NCBI RefSeq assembly: GCF_001403875.1
Contig: NZ_LN884299.1
Coordinates: forward strand, 2,976,117 to 3,040,116
DNA from: Paenibacillus ihumii
GTDB lineage: Bacteria > Bacillota > Bacilli > Paenibacillales > Paenibacillaceae
Direction of reading: 5' to 3'
DNA length: 64,000 nucleotides
Shown: piece after piece, positions 8,532 through 17,120 of the stretch
Layout of the letters: every line of letters begins with the position of its first letter
How positions within the stretch are numbered: position 1 is the stretch's first letter
The notes under the pieces: generated by a model
The model's database searches: none
Told to the model about the DNA's origin: nothing
Seen by the model: the letters and a program-made list of their open reading frames with translations, nothing else
Position numbers and translations under genes: made by a program

Positions 8532-10742
8532 ATGCCCATGCCGAAGCAATCCTATAAGCAGGCTCGTCCCGGTCTTGGCTATAACAAGCTGCAGCGCCTC
8601 AATTCCGGGATGCGGGCCCTCCGTTATTTCGAATATCCCTGGTTCATCTTGGCTCTGTTCTGGAAGCTCCGCTACCTTCATTCCAACCTGCACGCCAACA
8701 ATATAGATATGAACCGGCTGGATGACCTCATCGCGATCGGATCGCTGCTGCTCGTATCCTTCTGGACGCTCTGGCTAAGTGCCCGAGCCCGGACAATAGC
8801 CCTGGCGCTTCTGAATGTCCTGCTTACTGGCGTGATATTCGCCGACCTTGTTTACTACCGTTATTTTCAAGACTTTATTACGGTGCCGGTCCTGCTGCAG
8901 GCGGGTCAGGTCGGGGAGCTGGGCGAGAGCATTTCATCCCTGATTCTGCGATCCGACCTGTGGCTGATTTCAGATTGGCTCATCGGACCTGCCGTATTCG
9001 GCTTGGCGATGGCCCGCCGAAGGATAACACGAGCCCGGCGAGCTCAAGCAGGGCAGGCTCAAGCGGGTCAAGCCAGCGAAGCGGTCAGGGCAACCAGCAC
9101 AGCGACAACAGGCAAGAACCATGAGGGCGAGGCAGCCGGAGCAAGCAGCGCAGCCGAAAGAGGGAAATACAATTTAAACGAGGCCAGCTATGCAGACGGT
9201 AAAGGCGAAACTGACCATGAAAATGTAAGCGATGCGAAGATTAAGAATTACTCTGGCCGCAAAGGCGGCAGAAGAAGGCCGATAGCCCGCCTGCTTGCCG
9301 GACTGCTAGCCCTTGTCATCGGATATTCCATAACGATGGGGCCGATCCAGCATTACAAGAATACCTGGGCCGGCGATTTGTTCGTCGGCAACTGGTGGAA
9401 TCTGTCTCTGTATAACATCACTGGCCTGCTCGGATTCCACTATTACGATGGCTATCGCTATGTCAAAGAGCACTTAAGCAGCCGGCCTGCGTTATCTGTG
9501 GAGGAGCATGAGGAAATTCAGCAGTGGTTCCGCGATGCAGCGGAGAAGCGTCAGGCGCGGAAGGATGATTTTGGCGCGTATGAGGGAAGCAGCATCATGG
9601 TCGTCCAGGTCGAGGCCCTGATGAATTTCGTGATCGGGCAAGAAATCGGCGGAAAGGAAATTACGCCTCATCTCAACCGGCTGATGAAGGACAGCATGTA
9701 CTTCTCCAGCTATTACCATCAGACCGGACAGGGGCGGACGTCGGATGCCGATTTTTCCTCGAACAGCTCTCTCCATCCGCTGCCGACCGGCTCGGTATTC
9801 GTTCGCTTTCCGAATCATGATTACGACATGCTGCCGCAAATCCTCAGCGAGCACGGCTATGGGACAGGAGCTTATCATGCATACGAAGGCAGCTTCTGGA
9901 ATCGGAACGCGATGTACAGGGAAATGGGCTACGACTATTTCTACAGCAAGAAGCACTACGTCATGGATGAGGCGCTCGGCTGGTCGCTTGGCGACAAATC
10001 ATTCTTCCGCCAATCCGTCGAGTTCATGACCCGGGATCAACAGCAGCCGTTCTATGCTTTTCTGATTACTCTGACAAGTCATCACCCGTACCAGCTGCCT
10101 GCTAAAGAACGCAAGCTCGACATCGGAGAGTTGGAAGGCACGATCCTCGGCAGCTATTTGGAATCCGTCCATTATGCAGATGAAGCCTTGGGAATATTGA
10201 TTGAGGAAATGAAGCAGAAGGGACTTTGGGACAATACGATTCTATATGTATACGGGGACCATGATAATTCCATCAAGGAGAAGGATGCCTACGAGAAGTT
10301 TCTTGGCAGGCCTCTGTCCGAGCTGGATATGCATCAAATTATGAATCAGGTGCCTCTGCTGATCCATCTTCCGGATGATGGGCAAACCGGCATCTATAAG
10401 GAGCCCGCGGGACAGCTGGATATGGCCCCTTCGCTCCTGAGCCTGCTCGGCATCCCTTCCGAATCGTATTACATGATGGGCAACAATCTGTTCGGGAGCG
10501 GGGATCGCTTCGTCGTTCTGCGTTCCGGCGCTTTTACCGACGGGCGCATATACTATATTCCTTCAGCCAACGGCCTGTTTGCTGACGGCCAGTGCTACAG
10601 CCTGGACAGCCGGGAGCTGACGGACATCGGGCAGTGCCGGACCGGGTATGAAGAAGCGAGCCTGCGCCTGTCCATCTCGGATCGCGTCATTCAATACAAC
10701 CTGCTGCGGCAGTACCGTGGGCAGCAGCAGGCGAGTCACTGA
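8532..10742 (+). CDS. LTA-synthase-family membrane sulfatase
   Basis: A 736-aa protein with about five N-terminal membrane segments and a large extracellular sulfatase-fold domain. In LtaS enzymes this domain moves glycerol phosphate from phosphatidylglycerol onto lipoteichoic acid. The catalytic block HQTGQGRTSDADFSSNS is present, with the nucleophile Thr near residue 403, and YVYGDHDNSI supplies metal ligands. Unusually, about 65 residues rich in Ala, Gln, Lys and Glu (roughly 165-245) sit between membrane segments 4 and 5, making it longer than typical LtaS (about 640-650 aa). AAAGGAG precedes two in-frame ATGs at 8532 and 8538; spacing slightly favours 8538. Confidence 0.88.
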   Translation: MPMPKQSYKQARPGLGYNKLQRLNSGMRALRYFEYPWFILALFWKLRYLHSNLHANNIDMNRLDDLIAIGSLLLVSFWTLWLSARARTIALALLNVLLTGVIFADLVYYRYFQDFITVPVLLQAGQVGELGESISSLILRSDLWLISDWLIGPAVFGLAMARRRITRARRAQAGQAQAGQASEAVRATSTATTGKNHEGEAAGASSAAERGKYNLNEASYADGKGETDHENVSDAKIKNYSGRKGGRRRPIARLLAGLLALVIGYSITMGPIQHYKNTWAGDLFVGNWWNLSLYNITGLLGFHYYDGYRYVKEHLSSRPALSVEEHEEIQQWFRDAAEKRQARKDDFGAYEGSSIMVVQVEALMNFVIGQEIGGKEITPHLNRLMKDSMYFSSYYHQTGQGRTSDADFSSNSSLHPLPTGSVFVRFPNHDYDMLPQILSEHGYGTGAYHAYEGSFWNRNAMYREMGYDYFYSKKHYVMDEALGWSLGDKSFFRQSVEFMTRDQQQPFYAFLITLTSHHPYQLPAKERKLDIGELEGTILGSYLESVHYADEALGILIEEMKQKGLWDNTILYVYGDHDNSIKEKDAYEKFLGRPLSELDMHQIMNQVPLLIHLPDDGQTGIYKEPAGQLDMAPSLLSLLGIPSESYYMMGNNLFGSGDRFVVLRSGAFTDGRIYYIPSANGLFADGQCYSLDSRELTDIGQCRTGYEEASLRLSISDRVIQYNLLRQYRGQQQASH

Positions 10743-10970
10743 ATTAAATATGAGCCCATCGCGTTGTCGCGAGACCGCCCCCCGGCCTCGCTGGGAGCTT
10801 ACCGCAAAAGCATGGACTGAACGCAAATGAGTTTGGCGGCAAACTCTGGCTAACCCGCGAACGCTGCGACTACTACAAACTGTGGCGAACCAAAACGTTA
10901 CAGTTAACCACAAACTGTTAGCGGACTGCAAAGGCTGCGACTAACCGCAGAAATGCGGCTGACTATAAAA

Positions 10971-11025
10971 AAGAGCTGCTTTCTCTCTCAGGAACAATCC
11001 CGCTCCCGGAGAAATAAGCAGCTCT
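10971..11025 (-). terminator. Terminator at the end of the small-gene cluster
   Basis: AAGAGCTGCTT pairs with AAGCAGCTCTT. On the minus strand the hairpin is followed by TTTTTTAT, ending the 11.0-11.6 kb genes. It may also serve the plus-strand LTA-synthase gene. The ~230 bp before it (10743-10970) contain no gene, only loose echoes such as CTGCGACTA and ACAAACTGT repeated. Confidence 0.75.
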
Positions 11026-11053
11026 TCTTCTATGGTTTGCTTCTATTCTTGCT

Positions 11054-11284
11054 TTATTTGGGCTTCTTCACGAAAGGAGCCGCTTTGGTCAGCACCTCTT
11101 CCTCGGTCGGAGCACTGATGTAACGTCCGTTGATGTATACGAACGCCCGCTTGCCGCATGGACCGCAATAAGATTTGCAGCCGATCTTGATTTCCGCGTC
11201 CGGCGCCAGCTTCTGCAGCTTGGGCACGAACGTCTTCATCCGTATATGATTGCATTTATCGCATATGCGAATGTCATTAGCCAT
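11054..11284 (-). CDS. DUF1450 small cysteine-rich protein (YuzB-like)
   Basis: A 76-aa protein with two cysteine pairs: CDKC near residue 8 and CKSYCGPCGKR in the middle. The layout fits the DUF1450/YuzB family, small thioredoxin-fold proteins of unknown function found across Bacillota; the cysteines may bind a metal or Fe-S cluster. It lies directly after the IscA-like gene on the same strand with a 26-bp gap, which suggests shared expression and possibly a link to Fe-S or thiol chemistry. The function is inferred only from the fold. Confidence 0.8.
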   Translation of the reverse strand: MANDIRICDKCNHIRMKTFVPKLQKLAPDAEIKIGCKSYCGPCGKRAFVYINGRYISAPTEEEVLTKAAPFVKKPK

Positions 11285-11310
11285 GCTGAATCCCTTCTTC
11301 TTTCAAAGTG

Positions 11311-11613
11311 CTAGTGGTCGCCGTGATTTCCTTTGGATGGGTTCGTGATGACGAAGCCTTCCTCCGGGAAATACAAATAGTCGATCTTCACGCCTTCAAG
11401 AAGCGGTTCGCTCAGATCAATAATAACGTCGATTTCTTTATCTGTAGACACGATATGCTCCGTGCCGGCAGGCTTGACCAAATCAAGGCCGTAATGGGCA
11501 TGATCCCCATGAGCGTGAGTGATGAACACTTTCAGCACTAGACCTTGGTTCTCTTCCTTCTCTAATTCTCTCTTTATCACCTTCGCCGCATTGCGGGTAA
11601 TTTTGACGCTCAT
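11311..11613 (-). CDS. HesB/IscA-like protein lacking the Fe-S cysteines
   Basis: A 100-aa protein with the A-type carrier fold: ITRNAAKVIKREL at the start, DYLYFPEEGFVITNPS near the end. True IscA/SufA/ErpA proteins have three conserved Cys (one mid-protein, a CGC pair at the tail) that hold the Fe-S cluster. Here there is no cysteine at all. The mid position reads THAHGDHAHYG and the tail ends in GNHGDH, so His and Asp replace the ligands. It may bind another metal or have lost carrier activity. Starts at an ATG upstream of DUF1450. Confidence 0.75.
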   Translation of the reverse strand: MSVKITRNAAKVIKRELEKEENQGLVLKVFITHAHGDHAHYGLDLVKPAGTEHIVSTDKEIDVIIDLSEPLLEGVKIDYLYFPEEGFVITNPSKGNHGDH

Positions 11614-11719
11614 ACGATCGCTCCAATCTTCTTATGACTACCTAATATTCCTATTGTAAAGAATGTCATCCGTTCACGCAAGCATGTCATTTCGGGATGT
11701 TTATTTAGATTCAGCTCCT

Positions 11720-11959
11720 CTAGGTCTGCGGATGTTTCCGTTCAGCCCTCGTGACGAACCAGTCCATCAGCAGCATCGTCACTGCCATATCATCTACCGG
11801 AATAAACGGCAGAACATCGGGCAGCACCCAATACGCCAGAGCGGGAACAACAAGCAGCAGCTTGTCCAGTACCGGAACCCGCGATGAAGCCAGCAGCCTT
11901 GGCACGCGGCGGAATATATGCGACCAATGCCGAAGCGACCACAGCCTTCTCCATTTCAT
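11720..11959 (-). CDS. DUF1232 (YkvA-type) small membrane protein
   Basis: A 79-aa protein with one or two hydrophobic segments. The core VLDKLLLVVPALAYWVLPD followed by FIPVDDMAV matches the DUF1232/YkvA pattern (family consensus: laYl-sPiDliPd-iP-lG-lDD). Function unknown. The ATG at 11959 follows GAGGAGGGG at 7 bases; an upstream TTG overlaps that site and is rejected. Confidence 0.7.
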   Translation of the reverse strand: MKWRRLWSLRHWSHIFRRVPRLLASSRVPVLDKLLLVVPALAYWVLPDVLPFIPVDDMAVTMLLMDWFVTRAERKHPQT

Positions 11960-12046
11960 GGCGGTTCCCCTCCTCAATTTGCAAATGCCTGCCCTCCCAT
12001 TATGGCTGGCCCGGCTTATCTTTTACAATACCCTAGTTGCGTAAAT

Positions 12047-12074
12047 TTAAAAAATATACCCGGGGTTACCCCCG
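12047..12074 (-). terminator. Terminator whose loop contains the stop codon of the M14 peptidase
   Basis: On the minus strand CCGGGG-GTAA-CCCCGG is followed by GTATATTTTTT. The TAA of the peptidase gene (12066-12068) is the last three bases of the GTAA tetraloop. Confidence 0.8.
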
Positions 12075-12989
12075 GATAAATTCGGTCAGCAGCGGCTTGA
12101 TTTCAGCATAAATCGTCTCGAACTGCCCGGCTGGAAGCGGATTTACCCCCTCCCCGGCTTCGATCGTAAAACCGGGACGGCGGAATTCGCTGATGAACCA
12201 GTCTTTATAGCCTGCATCGCTGCCCGTAAGCTTCACGGCCTTGTAGCCGCTCACAGAGGCTAACCGGTTGGCCAAAGCTTCCGAGCAGGCCGGTTCCAGC
12301 TCCCGGTAATTCCAATAAATTTCGCGCCCCTGCGTGTGCAGCGATGCTACCCTGCTGAAGCGAAGCCTTCGCGTCAGGCCGGCCAGCGCAGCGGCCTCCG
12401 GCTCGCAGAGCGGCTCGCTCCCTCCGTAATCCTGGGAGGCCGGGCCGTCCGAGCCGCGCCGGGCACGCTCCTCCTCCCACCCAGCCGGGAATTGATCATT
12501 CAGATCAACGCCGCGAATATTCGCTTTCCAGCCGCTGAAGTTGTCCGAGCCTCCGTTCCACACCAGCAGCTGCTCCCTGTAGGGACATGCCGGCCATAAG
12601 CCGTCCTGCGACAAATTCATGCCGTCGGGATTGGCCATAGGCACCGCCCATAAAGTCAGCCGGTCGAGCAGCTCTCGCCCTGGGCAGCCGCTGCTCTCAG
12701 GGCCAGCCCCGGACTCTTGCCCGGCTGCCAATTCTTCCATGAAGCGGAGCAGCAGCGGGGCAGTGATCCACTCATTGGCATGAACCGCAGCATTTACGTG
12801 AATATGCTCCGGGCCATTTCCGATCACGAGCGCCGCAATCGATTTTCCCAGCACGCTTGTTCCGATCTCCACACGCCTCAAGGCATCATAGCGGGCCATT
12901 AAGCGCCCGATCTGCTCAATGCCGTCCTCATAACGGTAACCTTCATGCACGCGAACGACTGGCCTCTGGCCACGGTTTGCTGACGCCAA
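12066..12989 (-). CDS. M14-family zinc carboxypeptidase (gamma-D-glutamyl-diaminopimelate type)
   Basis: A 307-aa peptidase. Zinc ligands are seen as VHANEWITAP (His and Glu) and SLHTQGREIYWNY (His); FTIEAGEG near the C-terminus carries the catalytic Glu. NPDGMNL is the usual substrate-binding block. This set matches YqgT/endopeptidase I, which cuts gamma-D-Glu-meso-DAP in wall peptides. YqgT has LysM repeats in front; this protein has none and no signal peptide, suggesting recycling of imported muropeptides. The start is TTG at 12989, supported by GGGAGGAG eight bases upstream. Confidence 0.85.
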   Translation of the reverse strand: MASANRGQRPVVRVHEGYRYEDGIEQIGRLMARYDALRRVEIGTSVLGKSIAALVIGNGPEHIHVNAAVHANEWITAPLLLRFMEELAAGQESGAGPESSGCPGRELLDRLTLWAVPMANPDGMNLSQDGLWPACPYREQLLVWNGGSDNFSGWKANIRGVDLNDQFPAGWEEERARRGSDGPASQDYGGSEPLCEPEAAALAGLTRRLRFSRVASLHTQGREIYWNYRELEPACSEALANRLASVSGYKAVKLTGSDAGYKDWFISEFRRPGFTIEAGEGVNPLPAGQFETIYAEIKPLLTEFIRG

Positions 12990-13047
12990 TACGGATCTCC
13001 TCCCTTATCGGACGCCGAAGGCCGCAGCATCCTCCGCCTTCTTCCCG

Positions 13048-13680
13048 CTATTTGCCCAGCAAATGGACGACCGCGGCAAGCAGAGCCAAATGCGCCGGAT
13101 AGAACAATCTCCAGACCCAGCGGGGGACGCGCCACGACTCCAGCTTCCTCCACAAATTAGGTCCATATACGATGATCATCGTCGGAATGATGCTGAACAA
13201 CTGGATAACCCAGCCATAAGTATACAGCGCGGCCAGATTCAACAATAAATGCATCCCGACGAGCATCGGGCCGGACTTCATATAATTGAATATAAGCATG
13301 AGAAGCAGTCCGTATGCCCCGTATTCGAACGGAAATATTTCAAACAGGGCGCAGGCCAGAACGATCAGCGTATAAGAGATCCAGCCCGGCGACAGCCCAT
13401 CGAGTATCCGGAGCAGAATCGCCGCCACGCACAACGAGGCAACGATATTCAGTTCATTCGTATCAAAAGCCAGCTGGTACGGAATCTGCGACAATGCCGC
13501 GATGCCGAGCAGCCGGAGCACGTACTTGCCGTGTGAGGCTGTATGCTGATGCCCTTGCGCCAAAGCATAAGCGTAGAGGGGAAAGGCGATTCGGCCAATG
13601 ATTCTCCAGAGGGGCTGATCGGGAAAAAAAATCAATCCGACATGGTCGATCAGCATCGTCAACATGGCGAGCAGCTGCAT
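13048..13680 (-). CDS. TraX-family membrane protein
   Basis: A 210-aa protein of about six to seven membrane segments. It opens with LLAMLTMLIDHVGLIFFP and GRIAFPLYAYALAQG, the two conserved blocks of the TraX family (named for F-pilin acetylation but widespread on chromosomes). The conserved DH in the first segment is a likely active-site His for acyl transfer. There are no conjugation genes nearby, so it is a stand-alone chromosomal member. Ends 58 bp before the M14 peptidase on the same strand. Confidence 0.85.
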   Translation of the reverse strand: MQLLAMLTMLIDHVGLIFFPDQPLWRIIGRIAFPLYAYALAQGHQHTASHGKYVLRLLGIAALSQIPYQLAFDTNELNIVASLCVAAILLRILDGLSPGWISYTLIVLACALFEIFPFEYGAYGLLLMLIFNYMKSGPMLVGMHLLLNLAALYTYGWVIQLFSIIPTMIIVYGPNLWRKLESWRVPRWVWRLFYPAHLALLAAVVHLLGK

Positions 13681-13777
13681 CGTGATCCTCCTTCTAAAAA
13701 TTATGATGTTCTTTTGATGCCATATTGCTTACACTTGAGTAGGTACAATTACCTGCATCAAGATTTGGGGGACATCC

Positions 13778-14671
13778 ATGTACTTGTTCGTAATTAATGA
13801 ACAATCCGGCAACGGCAGCGGGAGCCGGATCTGGAGCATCATACGCAGCGTGCTTCACGAGCGCCGTATCGATTACGAGCATATCGTTGCGAGCAGCCGT
13901 GAAGAGGCCAATGCCCTGCTGAAGGAGCGTCTGCATGCATTCGCCCGCTGGCGCGCGGTCGGCGTCGTAGGCGGAGACGGAACGATTCACGGTCTCCTGC
14001 CGGTTCTGAGGGGCTCAGGGATCCCCCTAGCCGTCATTCCAGCCGGTTCAGGCAATGATACCGCGCGCGGCTTCGGCATTCCGATCCAGCCTTTGGATGC
14101 GCTATACGTCATGCTGGAAGGAAGGGCGATGGAGATTGATCTCATTGCCGTGCAGGATCAGGCAGCGATAACGGCGCTGGCCGTGGGCTTCGATGCCAAG
14201 ACGGCAGACAATGTGAACCGGGGCTGGTACAAGAAGCTATGCAACAAACTCGGAATCGGCAGGGTATCTTATTTAATCGGTATTATCCATACACTGCTGA
14301 CTTACAAGCCTAGCTCGCTTACAATCGAGTGCGACGGAATCACCGAGCATTATTCAAAAGCATGGTTAACAGCAATCAACAACGTGGCGAGCTACGGCGG
14401 CGGGCTGGAAATTTGCCCCGGGGCTAATCCCGGCGACGGACTGCTGGACATTTGCGTCGTACATAACTGCAGCAGGCTGAAGCTTCTGCTTCTTTTTCCC
14501 ACCGTACTTACCGGCCGTCATATTTCCTTGCCTTACGTCAGGCTTCGCCGCGGACGCTCTGTTACCGTGCGCAGCCCGCAGCCTCTGCTTGCCCTTGGTG
14601 ACGGCGAGCCGATGGGCCGCACCCCCATCACGGCTGCCGCCGAGCAGGGAGCGCTGCGAATCATGCGTTAA
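13778..14671 (+). CDS. Diacylglycerol/lipid kinase (DagK/YegS/BmrU family)
   Basis: A 297-aa lipid kinase. The nucleotide-binding region shows NEQSGNGSG near the start, VVGGDGTIHGLL around residue 65, and PAGSGNDTARGFGIP, the family signatures. The C-terminal half holds NVASYGGGLEICPGANPGDGLLD, typical of DagK-like proteins that phosphorylate diacylglycerol or related lipids. It is divergent from the TraX-like gene and ends at a shared terminator with glutamate racemase. Confidence 0.88.
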   Translation: MYLFVINEQSGNGSGSRIWSIIRSVLHERRIDYEHIVASSREEANALLKERLHAFARWRAVGVVGGDGTIHGLLPVLRGSGIPLAVIPAGSGNDTARGFGIPIQPLDALYVMLEGRAMEIDLIAVQDQAAITALAVGFDAKTADNVNRGWYKKLCNKLGIGRVSYLIGIIHTLLTYKPSSLTIECDGITEHYSKAWLTAINNVASYGGGLEICPGANPGDGLLDICVVHNCSRLKLLLLFPTVLTGRHISLPYVRLRRGRSVTVRSPQPLLALGDGEPMGRTPITAAAEQGALRIMR

Positions 14672-14719
14672 TCCCCGGCTAGGGGAATTGCCGCCGCTCA
14701 TTACAGCAGGCGGTACAAA

Positions 14720-14762
14720 AACAACCTTTGCCAAGACAACAGTCCTCCCGGCAAAGGTTGTT
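14720..14762. terminator. Bidirectional terminator between lipid kinase and racE
   Basis: AACAACCTTTGCC pairs perfectly with GGCAAAGGTTGTT. A T-rich tail follows on plus and an A-rich stretch precedes, so it can serve both converging genes. Confidence 0.85.
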
Positions 14763-14775
14763 CTTCTGTTCCGGC

Positions 14776-15591
14776 TCAGGAAGGAGCGGAAACCTGCCAT
14801 ACGATGGGCGTAAGCTCAATCTGCTCTCCCAGCCACTGACGCGCGATTTTACTGAACATTTCTGAATCTCCGCTGCAAAAAAACTGATGTATCGGAATTT
14901 CGCTGCCGCGGGCCAGCTGCCCCTTCTGGTGCAGCACCGTGCTGATTTCCCGCGCAGTCTCGTCCGCAGAGCTGATCAGCTTCACCTTGGGGCCCATAAC
15001 CTCCTGAATGGAGCGCTTCAGGAACGGATAATGTGTGCACCCGAGAATGAGGCAGTCGATCGGATGCTGCTTCATCCCTTGGAGCGATTGCTCCACAACC
15101 CGTTTCGCCTCGAGCGTCTCGAACTGCCCTTGCTCAACCAGAGGAACGAAATCCGGGCATGCTTCGCTCACTACGTCAATCGCAGGATTCAGTTCCTTCA
15201 AAGCCGAGGTGTAGGCTCCGCTATTGATCGTGCCGATCGTGCCGATAACGCCTACCTGCCCCGACTTCGTCGCGCTGATCGCAGCCCTCGACCCAGGATG
15301 TATGACCCCGATAACAGGGATGCTAACCTTCTTCTTGATATGCTCGAGTGCGGCTGCTGTTGCCGTGTTGCACGCGATGACTATCATTTTGGGGTCAAAT
15401 TGAATCAAATAATCCACGATTTGCTCGGTAAATAAGGTGACCTCTTCCGGAGATCTCGGCCCATACGGCGTACGTGCCGTATCCCCGAAATATATGATCT
15501 TCTCTCTGGGGAGCTGCCTCATGACTTCCTTGGCTACGGTAAGTCCGCCCACTCCCGAGTCTAGTATTGCGATGGCTTGCTGCACGAACAT
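14776..15591 (-). CDS. racE: Glutamate racemase
   Basis: A 271-aa enzyme making D-glutamate for peptidoglycan (and poly-gamma-glutamate if made). The N-terminus IAILDSGVGGLTVAKEV carries the first catalytic-side Asp and Ser. The two catalytic cysteines are in IACNTATAAA (C74) and LILGCTHYPF (C185). YFGDTARTPYG is also diagnostic. It is transcribed alone, converging on the lipid kinase. Also called murI in other genera. Confidence 0.95.
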   Translation of the reverse strand: MFVQQAIAILDSGVGGLTVAKEVMRQLPREKIIYFGDTARTPYGPRSPEEVTLFTEQIVDYLIQFDPKMIVIACNTATAAALEHIKKKVSIPVIGVIHPGSRAAISATKSGQVGVIGTIGTINSGAYTSALKELNPAIDVVSEACPDFVPLVEQGQFETLEAKRVVEQSLQGMKQHPIDCLILGCTHYPFLKRSIQEVMGPKVKLISSADETAREISTVLHQKGQLARGSEIPIHQFFCSGDSEMFSKIARQWLGEQIELTPIVWQVSAPS

Positions 15592-15729
15592 ACCGCTTCC
15601 TTTTTTTATAGTTTAGATGCTCTACGTTACTTTATGACCGTTCATCCTAAAGTGTACTAATTAATATTACCCTATGCGAAGAGAAAGTGACAAGGAAAGG
15701 GATCGGCAGCCTGTCCCCCCAAACCTGAG

Positions 15730-15750
15730 AAAAAAGACCCTGCAGGGTCC
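15730..15750 (-). terminator. Terminator of the YtxH gene
   Basis: The palindrome GACCCTGCAGGGTC is followed on the minus strand by TTTTTTCTC, 20 bp past the YtxH stop. Confidence 0.8.
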
Positions 15751-15768
15751 CTTTCTTGATCATACCGG

Positions 15769-16191
15769 CTATGACTGGATCTTATCCTCGCTGTCCCCTT
15801 CCGGAACCGCCTGCTCTACAGCTGCGGCAACCGGAGCTTCCGTATCCGCAGTCTCATTCCCCGCGGCGATCGCGGAAATCTGTACTTCCTTGCTTTCGTT
15901 CTCGCCCTTGCCTTCGTTCTCGCCGCCTTCTTCGCTTTTGCCCTCGCGCCAGGCCTGAATGTCCTGGATGAGACTTCCGGCGGTTTCTTTTACGATTCCG
16001 GCCAAGTGAACACCCTGCTCACTTACCTTGCTGGCGATTTCGCCTGTTTTCTCTCCGACCTGACGGGCTCCATCGGCAATGTCCTTGCGCAGCTCTTTTC
16101 CCGGCTTAGGTGCAAGCAGCAGCGCTGTAACCGAACCGACGATCGCCCCGATTGCCGCGCCCCATATCCATTCTTTGTTTCCCTTGCTCAC
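15769..16191 (-). CDS. YtxH-domain general-stress-type protein
   Basis: A 140-aa protein. One glycine/alanine-rich membrane segment (WIWGAAIGAIVGSVTALLLA) is followed by the YtxH signature PKPGKELRKDIADGARQ and a long amphipathic, probably coiled-coil region. The tail is acidic (Glu/Gly/Lys repeats). YtxH proteins are small stress-induced membrane-associated proteins of unknown function. The GAAGTGAG-type ribosome site is modest. Ends at its own terminator. Confidence 0.85.
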   Translation of the reverse strand: MSKGNKEWIWGAAIGAIVGSVTALLLAPKPGKELRKDIADGARQVGEKTGEIASKVSEQGVHLAGIVKETAGSLIQDIQAWREGKSEEGGENEGKGENESKEVQISAIAAGNETADTEAPVAAAVEQAVPEGDSEDKIQS

Positions 16192-16324
16192 GATACATCT
16201 CTCCTTATGCGGCCCGCCCGTACATCAGGGCTAATGCCTATATAGTTAATTCATTATAAGCAGCAGATGCTTGTTTCGACACAATCTGGAGAAGACATTT
16301 TTGGATAATGATTCTGCAAGCCGA

Positions 16325-16783
16325 TTAAAGCTCGATTCCTTCCTGGTCCAAATAAGACCGGACACGCTCGGCAAAAGCCGTCAGCGCTTCCGTGTCCTTC
16401 AATTGCTCCAAGAGCGCAGAAGCCGCGCCGCGGTCTACATCAAAATATTCCTGCACCAGCGGCTTGCGCAGACGCACCAATTCAATCAAGACAGCGTGCA
16501 GACTTGCGTCAACCACTTTCTCGTCCAACATAATATCGATGATATCCTCGTAGCTGCTGGCATCCCGCATAATAAAACCATCGATCAGATAGCTTCCAAC
16601 ATCCGTTACGATTTCCAGCGCCAAATGAAGCGCTCTTTCAATAGCATAACGTTCCAGAAGTCCTGAATCCTTAATCTCCAAAGTATTTGATGATTGCAAG
16701 ACTTCGACAATTTCCGGCAGCATATGTAATCTGCGTTCGATTTGTTCCCGGTTGACGTAATACACGAAAGTCTCCTCCTTCAT
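16325..16783 (-). CDS. HepT/DUF86-like protein (YutE type)
   Basis: A 152-aa all-helical protein matching the HepT-like DUF86 family; the block GSYLIDGFIMRDASSYEDIIDIM is typical. HepT toxins carry an R-x4-H-x-Y ribonuclease motif. Here the corresponding stretch is RKPLVQEYF, so the His position is Gln, and no MNT-type antitoxin gene is adjacent. From memory B. subtilis YutE also reads RKTLVQQY, so this looks like a housekeeping branch without toxin function rather than decay. Confidence 0.75.
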   Translation of the reverse strand: MKEETFVYYVNREQIERRLHMLPEIVEVLQSSNTLEIKDSGLLERYAIERALHLALEIVTDVGSYLIDGFIMRDASSYEDIIDIMLDEKVVDASLHAVLIELVRLRKPLVQEYFDVDRGAASALLEQLKDTEALTAFAERVRSYLDQEGIEL

Positions 16784-16850
16784 TATACTGCGGACTACCT
16801 TTGTTTAGCGGCCAGCTGCCAGCTGTTCAGCCTGCTAGGCCTAACCCGGT

Positions 16851-17072
16851 TTACGGAGCGATATCCGTTCTGCCGGATCCGCTAGCCTGGCTTGAAGAGA
16901 CGGTTTCCCCGCCGTCCAATGGCATTGCCGCCGCTCCTGGTGCTGCTTCATGTCTGTCCTCGTTTTGCTGCCTTTGTTTGCGGCGTCCCTTCAGCTTTAA
17001 CCAGACCAGCATAATTACAAATCCTGCCACGGCGTAAAACACCGTATAAACGGTAAACATTACATCTGCCAT
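16851..17072 (-). CDS. Small single-span membrane protein, function unknown
   Basis: A 73-aa protein. An N-terminal hydrophobic segment (about residues 6-25) is followed by a basic stop-transfer stretch KLKGRRKQR and a hydrophilic, Ala/Gly/Ser-rich tail. The start is well supported by AAGGAG nine bases before the ATG. No family recognised. Confidence 0.6.
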   Translation of the reverse strand: MADVMFTVYTVFYAVAGFVIMLVWLKLKGRRKQRQQNEDRHEAAPGAAAMPLDGGETVSSSQASGSGRTDIAP

Positions 17073-17120
17073 ATCACCAGACTCCTTCGCTCATTTAAGA
17101 ATAGCTTATTTCCCGGCGGC

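Noticed and set aside
13048..13680. TraX gene as a sign of a conjugative element
   Set aside because: TraX-like proteins are common on chromosomes and no transfer genes are nearby.
16325..16783. HepT toxin of a HepT-MntA pair
   Set aside because: No MNT nucleotidyltransferase gene beside it and the catalytic His position is Gln, as I recall for housekeeping YutE.
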